64,000 bases of DNA from positions 1,860,001-1,924,000 of the forward strand of contig NZ_CP135921.1 of the NCBI RefSeq assembly GCF_032397745.1, written 5' to 3'. Positions 62,146 through 64,000 of this stretch are shown in pieces; within the stretch, counting starts at the first letter, position 1, and every line of letters begins with the position of its first letter. The position numbers and the translations under genes were made by a program. The notes beneath the pieces are model-generated. The model was not told the DNA's origin. It saw only the letters and a program-made list of their open reading frames with translations, and searched no databases. Source of the stretch: Bradyrhizobium prioriisuperbiae. GTDB lineage: Bacteria > Pseudomonadota > Alphaproteobacteria > Rhizobiales > Xanthobacteraceae.

Positions 62146-64000
62146 GCGCCGCAAGCGACGGCTTCACCCAGATCGGCCGGGCGATTCCCCGTAAGGAGGA
62201 CCGGCGCTTCCTGACCGGCGACGGACGCTACCTCGACGACATCGTCATCGCCCACGCCCTGCACGCGACCTTCGTGCGCTCGCCGCATGCACACGCCCGA
62301 ATCCTTGCGATCGACACAGCCGCTGCGGCCGCCATGCCGGGCGTGGTGACCGTCGTCACTGGACACGACCTCGCACAATGGACGACGCCACTGCAGATGG
62401 CACCGCCGATCGAGGGCTTGCGGCCGACCGAAATGGCGACCCTGCCGATCGACAAGGTGCGTTTCCAGGGCGACCTCGTCGCCTGCGTGGTGGCGCGGGA
62501 CCGGTATCTCGCCGAGGATGCCGCCGAGATGGTCGAGGTCAGCTACGAGGCGCTCGCGGCCGTCACCGATGTCACCGCGGCGCTTGCACAGAAGGCGCCA
62601 CTGGTCGACGACAGCCTGCCAAGCAACCTTCTGGCGCAACAGAGCTTCAGCCAGGGTGATGTGGCGGCGCGCCAACGCGAGGCCTGCGTGGTGATCGAGG
62701 CCAGTTTTTCCCAGCCGCGCCAGACCCACATGCCGATCGAGACCCGGGGATGCGCGGCGGTGTGGGACGACGGGCGGCAGCATCTGACGTTTCACATCGG
62801 CAACCAGGCGCCGCATCCGCTGCGCACGCAACTCGCGCGCCGGCTGTCGCTGTCGGAATCCCAGGTCACCGTGATCTCGCCCGATGTCGGCGGTGGCTTC
62901 GGCCAGAAGATCGCGCTCTATCGCGAGGAACTCACTGTTGCCGCGCTGGCGCGCCACCTGAAGCGGCCGGTGCGCTGGCGCGAGGACCGTTTGGAAAACC
63001 TGCAAGCCGCCTGTCATGCCCGGGAGGAACGGTGCCTCACCCGCGCGGCGGTGGATGCCGATGGTCGCATCCTCGGCCTGGAGCTCGAGATCAGCGAGGA
63101 TTTCGGCGCCTACAGCTTCTTCCCCGGCAACTACATCGCCCGTGTCGTGGCGCTGATCCTGACCGGGCCGTACCGGGTCAGCGACTATAGCTATGACATC
63201 AAGGTGGCGCTGACCAACAAGTGCGGCGTCGGGCCGATGCGCGCGCCGATGGCGATGGCGAGCTGGGTGATGGACGGAACACTCGACGCGGTCGCCCGCC
63301 ATCTCGGCCTTGATCCGCTCGCCGTGCGGCGCGCGAACATGCTGCAGCCGCAGGACTTCCCCCACACCACCGCCACCGGCGAAGTGCTGGAGGATATCAC
63401 GCCCTCGCAGACCCTCGAGGCCGTGGCCACGACGATCGGTTACGATGATTTTCGCGCGCGCCAGGCCGCGGCCCGCACTGCAGGGCGCCATCTCGGACTG
63501 GGCCTGTGCGTGGTGGTCGAACCCACCACCTACGGCTCACGCTTCTACAAAGGCGCGGGCATCGCCGGCTCCGGCCATGAATCGGCATGGGTCCGTATCG
63601 AGCCGAGCGGCGCCGTCAATGCCTCGGTCGGCCTGATGGGAACGGGGCAAGGCTATGAGACCGCGCTGGCCCAGGCGGTGGCGGAGGGACTTGGCGTCGA
63701 CACGGCGCAGGTCCGCATCGCCCTCGGCAACACCGATGTCGCCCCCTATGGCATGGGCAGCCGCGGCGCGCGTGGCGCCACCGCGGGCGGCGGCGCGCTG
63801 TATCTGTGTGCGCGCAAGGCGCAGGATCATGTCCTGCGGATCGCCGCGCACATGCTCAGCCTCAACAGCCCCGACGATCTGCGCCTGTTCGATGCCCGGG
63901 TGCAGCGGCTGATCGCCGGCACCTGGACCGACAGCGGCGTGGCACTGGCGGATGTCTCCCGCCTCGCCTATCTCGATCCGATGGCGCTGCCCCAGGGCAC
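62142..64000 (+). CDS. Molybdenum hydroxylase molybdopterin-binding subunit (CoxL/XdhC-like large subunit), partial
   Basis: About 619 codons are visible, running off the window. The start is MSAASDGFTQIGRAIPRKED, followed by RRFLTGDGRYLDDI, the usual N-terminus of the aldehyde oxidase/xanthine dehydrogenase a/b hammerhead domain. VGGGFGQKIALYREE and VGPMRAPMAMASWVMDG are Mo-cofactor contact segments, and GTGQGYETALAQ follows. It hydroxylates a C-H bond of a heterocycle or aldehyde. Beside a barbiturase-family gene, uracil/thymine is a plausible substrate. Confidence 0.92.
   Translation, partial: MSAASDGFTQIGRAIPRKEDRRFLTGDGRYLDDIVIAHALHATFVRSPHAHARILAIDTAAAAAMPGVVTVVTGHDLAQWTTPLQMAPPIEGLRPTEMATLPIDKVRFQGDLVACVVARDRYLAEDAAEMVEVSYEALAAVTDVTAALAQKAPLVDDSLPSNLLAQQSFSQGDVAARQREACVVIEASFSQPRQTHMPIETRGCAAVWDDGRQHLTFHIGNQAPHPLRTQLARRLSLSESQVTVISPDVGGGFGQKIALYREELTVAALARHLKRPVRWREDRLENLQAACHAREERCLTRAAVDADGRILGLELEISEDFGAYSFFPGNYIARVVALILTGPYRVSDYSYDIKVALTNKCGVGPMRAPMAMASWVMDGTLDAVARHLGLDPLAVRRANMLQPQDFPHTTATGEVLEDITPSQTLEAVATTIGYDDFRARQAAARTAGRHLGLGLCVVVEPTTYGSRFYKGAGIAGSGHESAWVRIEPSGAVNASVGLMGTGQGYETALAQAVAEGLGVDTAQVRIALGNTDVAPYGMGSRGARGATAGGGALYLCARKAQDHVLRIAAHMLSLNSPDDLRLFDARVQRLIAGTWTDSGVALADVSRLAYLDPMALPQG

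Overview
The window is GC-rich DNA from an alphaproteobacterium, most likely a member of the Nitrobacteraceae (the Bradyrhizobium, Rhodopseudomonas, Afipia and Tardiphaga group). The signs are the set of element-maintenance genes (DUF736, DUF2493, toprim, ParB and DUF932 proteins), the Omp25-type porin-like protein, the CTAG-bounded palindromic repeats and the repertoire of nucleobase-catabolism genes. Genus is inferred from protein style, not from a marker gene.

Positions 1 to about 22214 are the right-hand part of an integrated element (ICE or genomic island). Its right edge is a 46-base 3' fragment of a tRNA-Arg(CCG) gene at 22169-22214. Next to it, facing inward, is a tyrosine integrase (20632-21990). 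The left end lies outside the window. From left to right the element carries: an SDR/AraC pair; a DUF736 protein; a GST-SDR-ArsR operon behind a tandem-palindrome promoter; a dead LysR fragment; the DNA-handling block DUF2493, toprim primase, ParB and DUF932; and a defence island on the plus strand. That island is a DUF4143 ATPase overlapping a Hachiman-type hamA; a hamB helicase carrying both a frameshift and an in-frame amber codon; a 41-codon leader ORF; and an apparently intact SPARTA-type pair (TIR-APAZ plus short Argonaute) beside the integrase.

Positions 22215-37300 are a mosaic of chromosomal genes (VOC, Omp25-like, NTF2-like, LysR, Cj0069-type, MAPEG, MerR with a 19-bp-spacer promoter, DUF2938, HAD, TfoX) with relics and repeats. 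Notable items are a FabA-like protein whose catalytic histidine is leucine, twin-hairpin CTAG elements (two copies and a related third), an IS5-family element inserted at the tip of one of them, a frameshifted YgiQ radical SAM gene, and a beta-trefoil/ETX-MTX2 pore-forming toxin-like protein.

Positions 37300-64000 include a secreted C13 peptidase, a purine module (AzgA-type permease, adenine deaminase, TetR), an oleate hydratase bracketed by a complete and a truncated DUF4118 gene, a class II aldolase, a NYN/OST-HTH protein and a Tag glycosylase. They end in a long plus-strand cluster: peptide-type binding protein, amidase, barbiturase/cyanurate-hydrolase family enzyme, TetR flanked by two copies of one palindrome, a carbohydrate-type ABC transporter split by an IS481 element, and a three-subunit molybdenum hydroxylase (the last subunit runs off the window). 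The gene set fits oxidative breakdown of a pyrimidine-like ring: hydroxylase to barbiturate, ring-opening amidohydrolase, then amidase. This is an inference from gene content.

Four genes carry inactivating lesions by my reading (LysR fragment, hamB twice, ygiQ). These are either real decay or sequence errors and need read-level confirmation.
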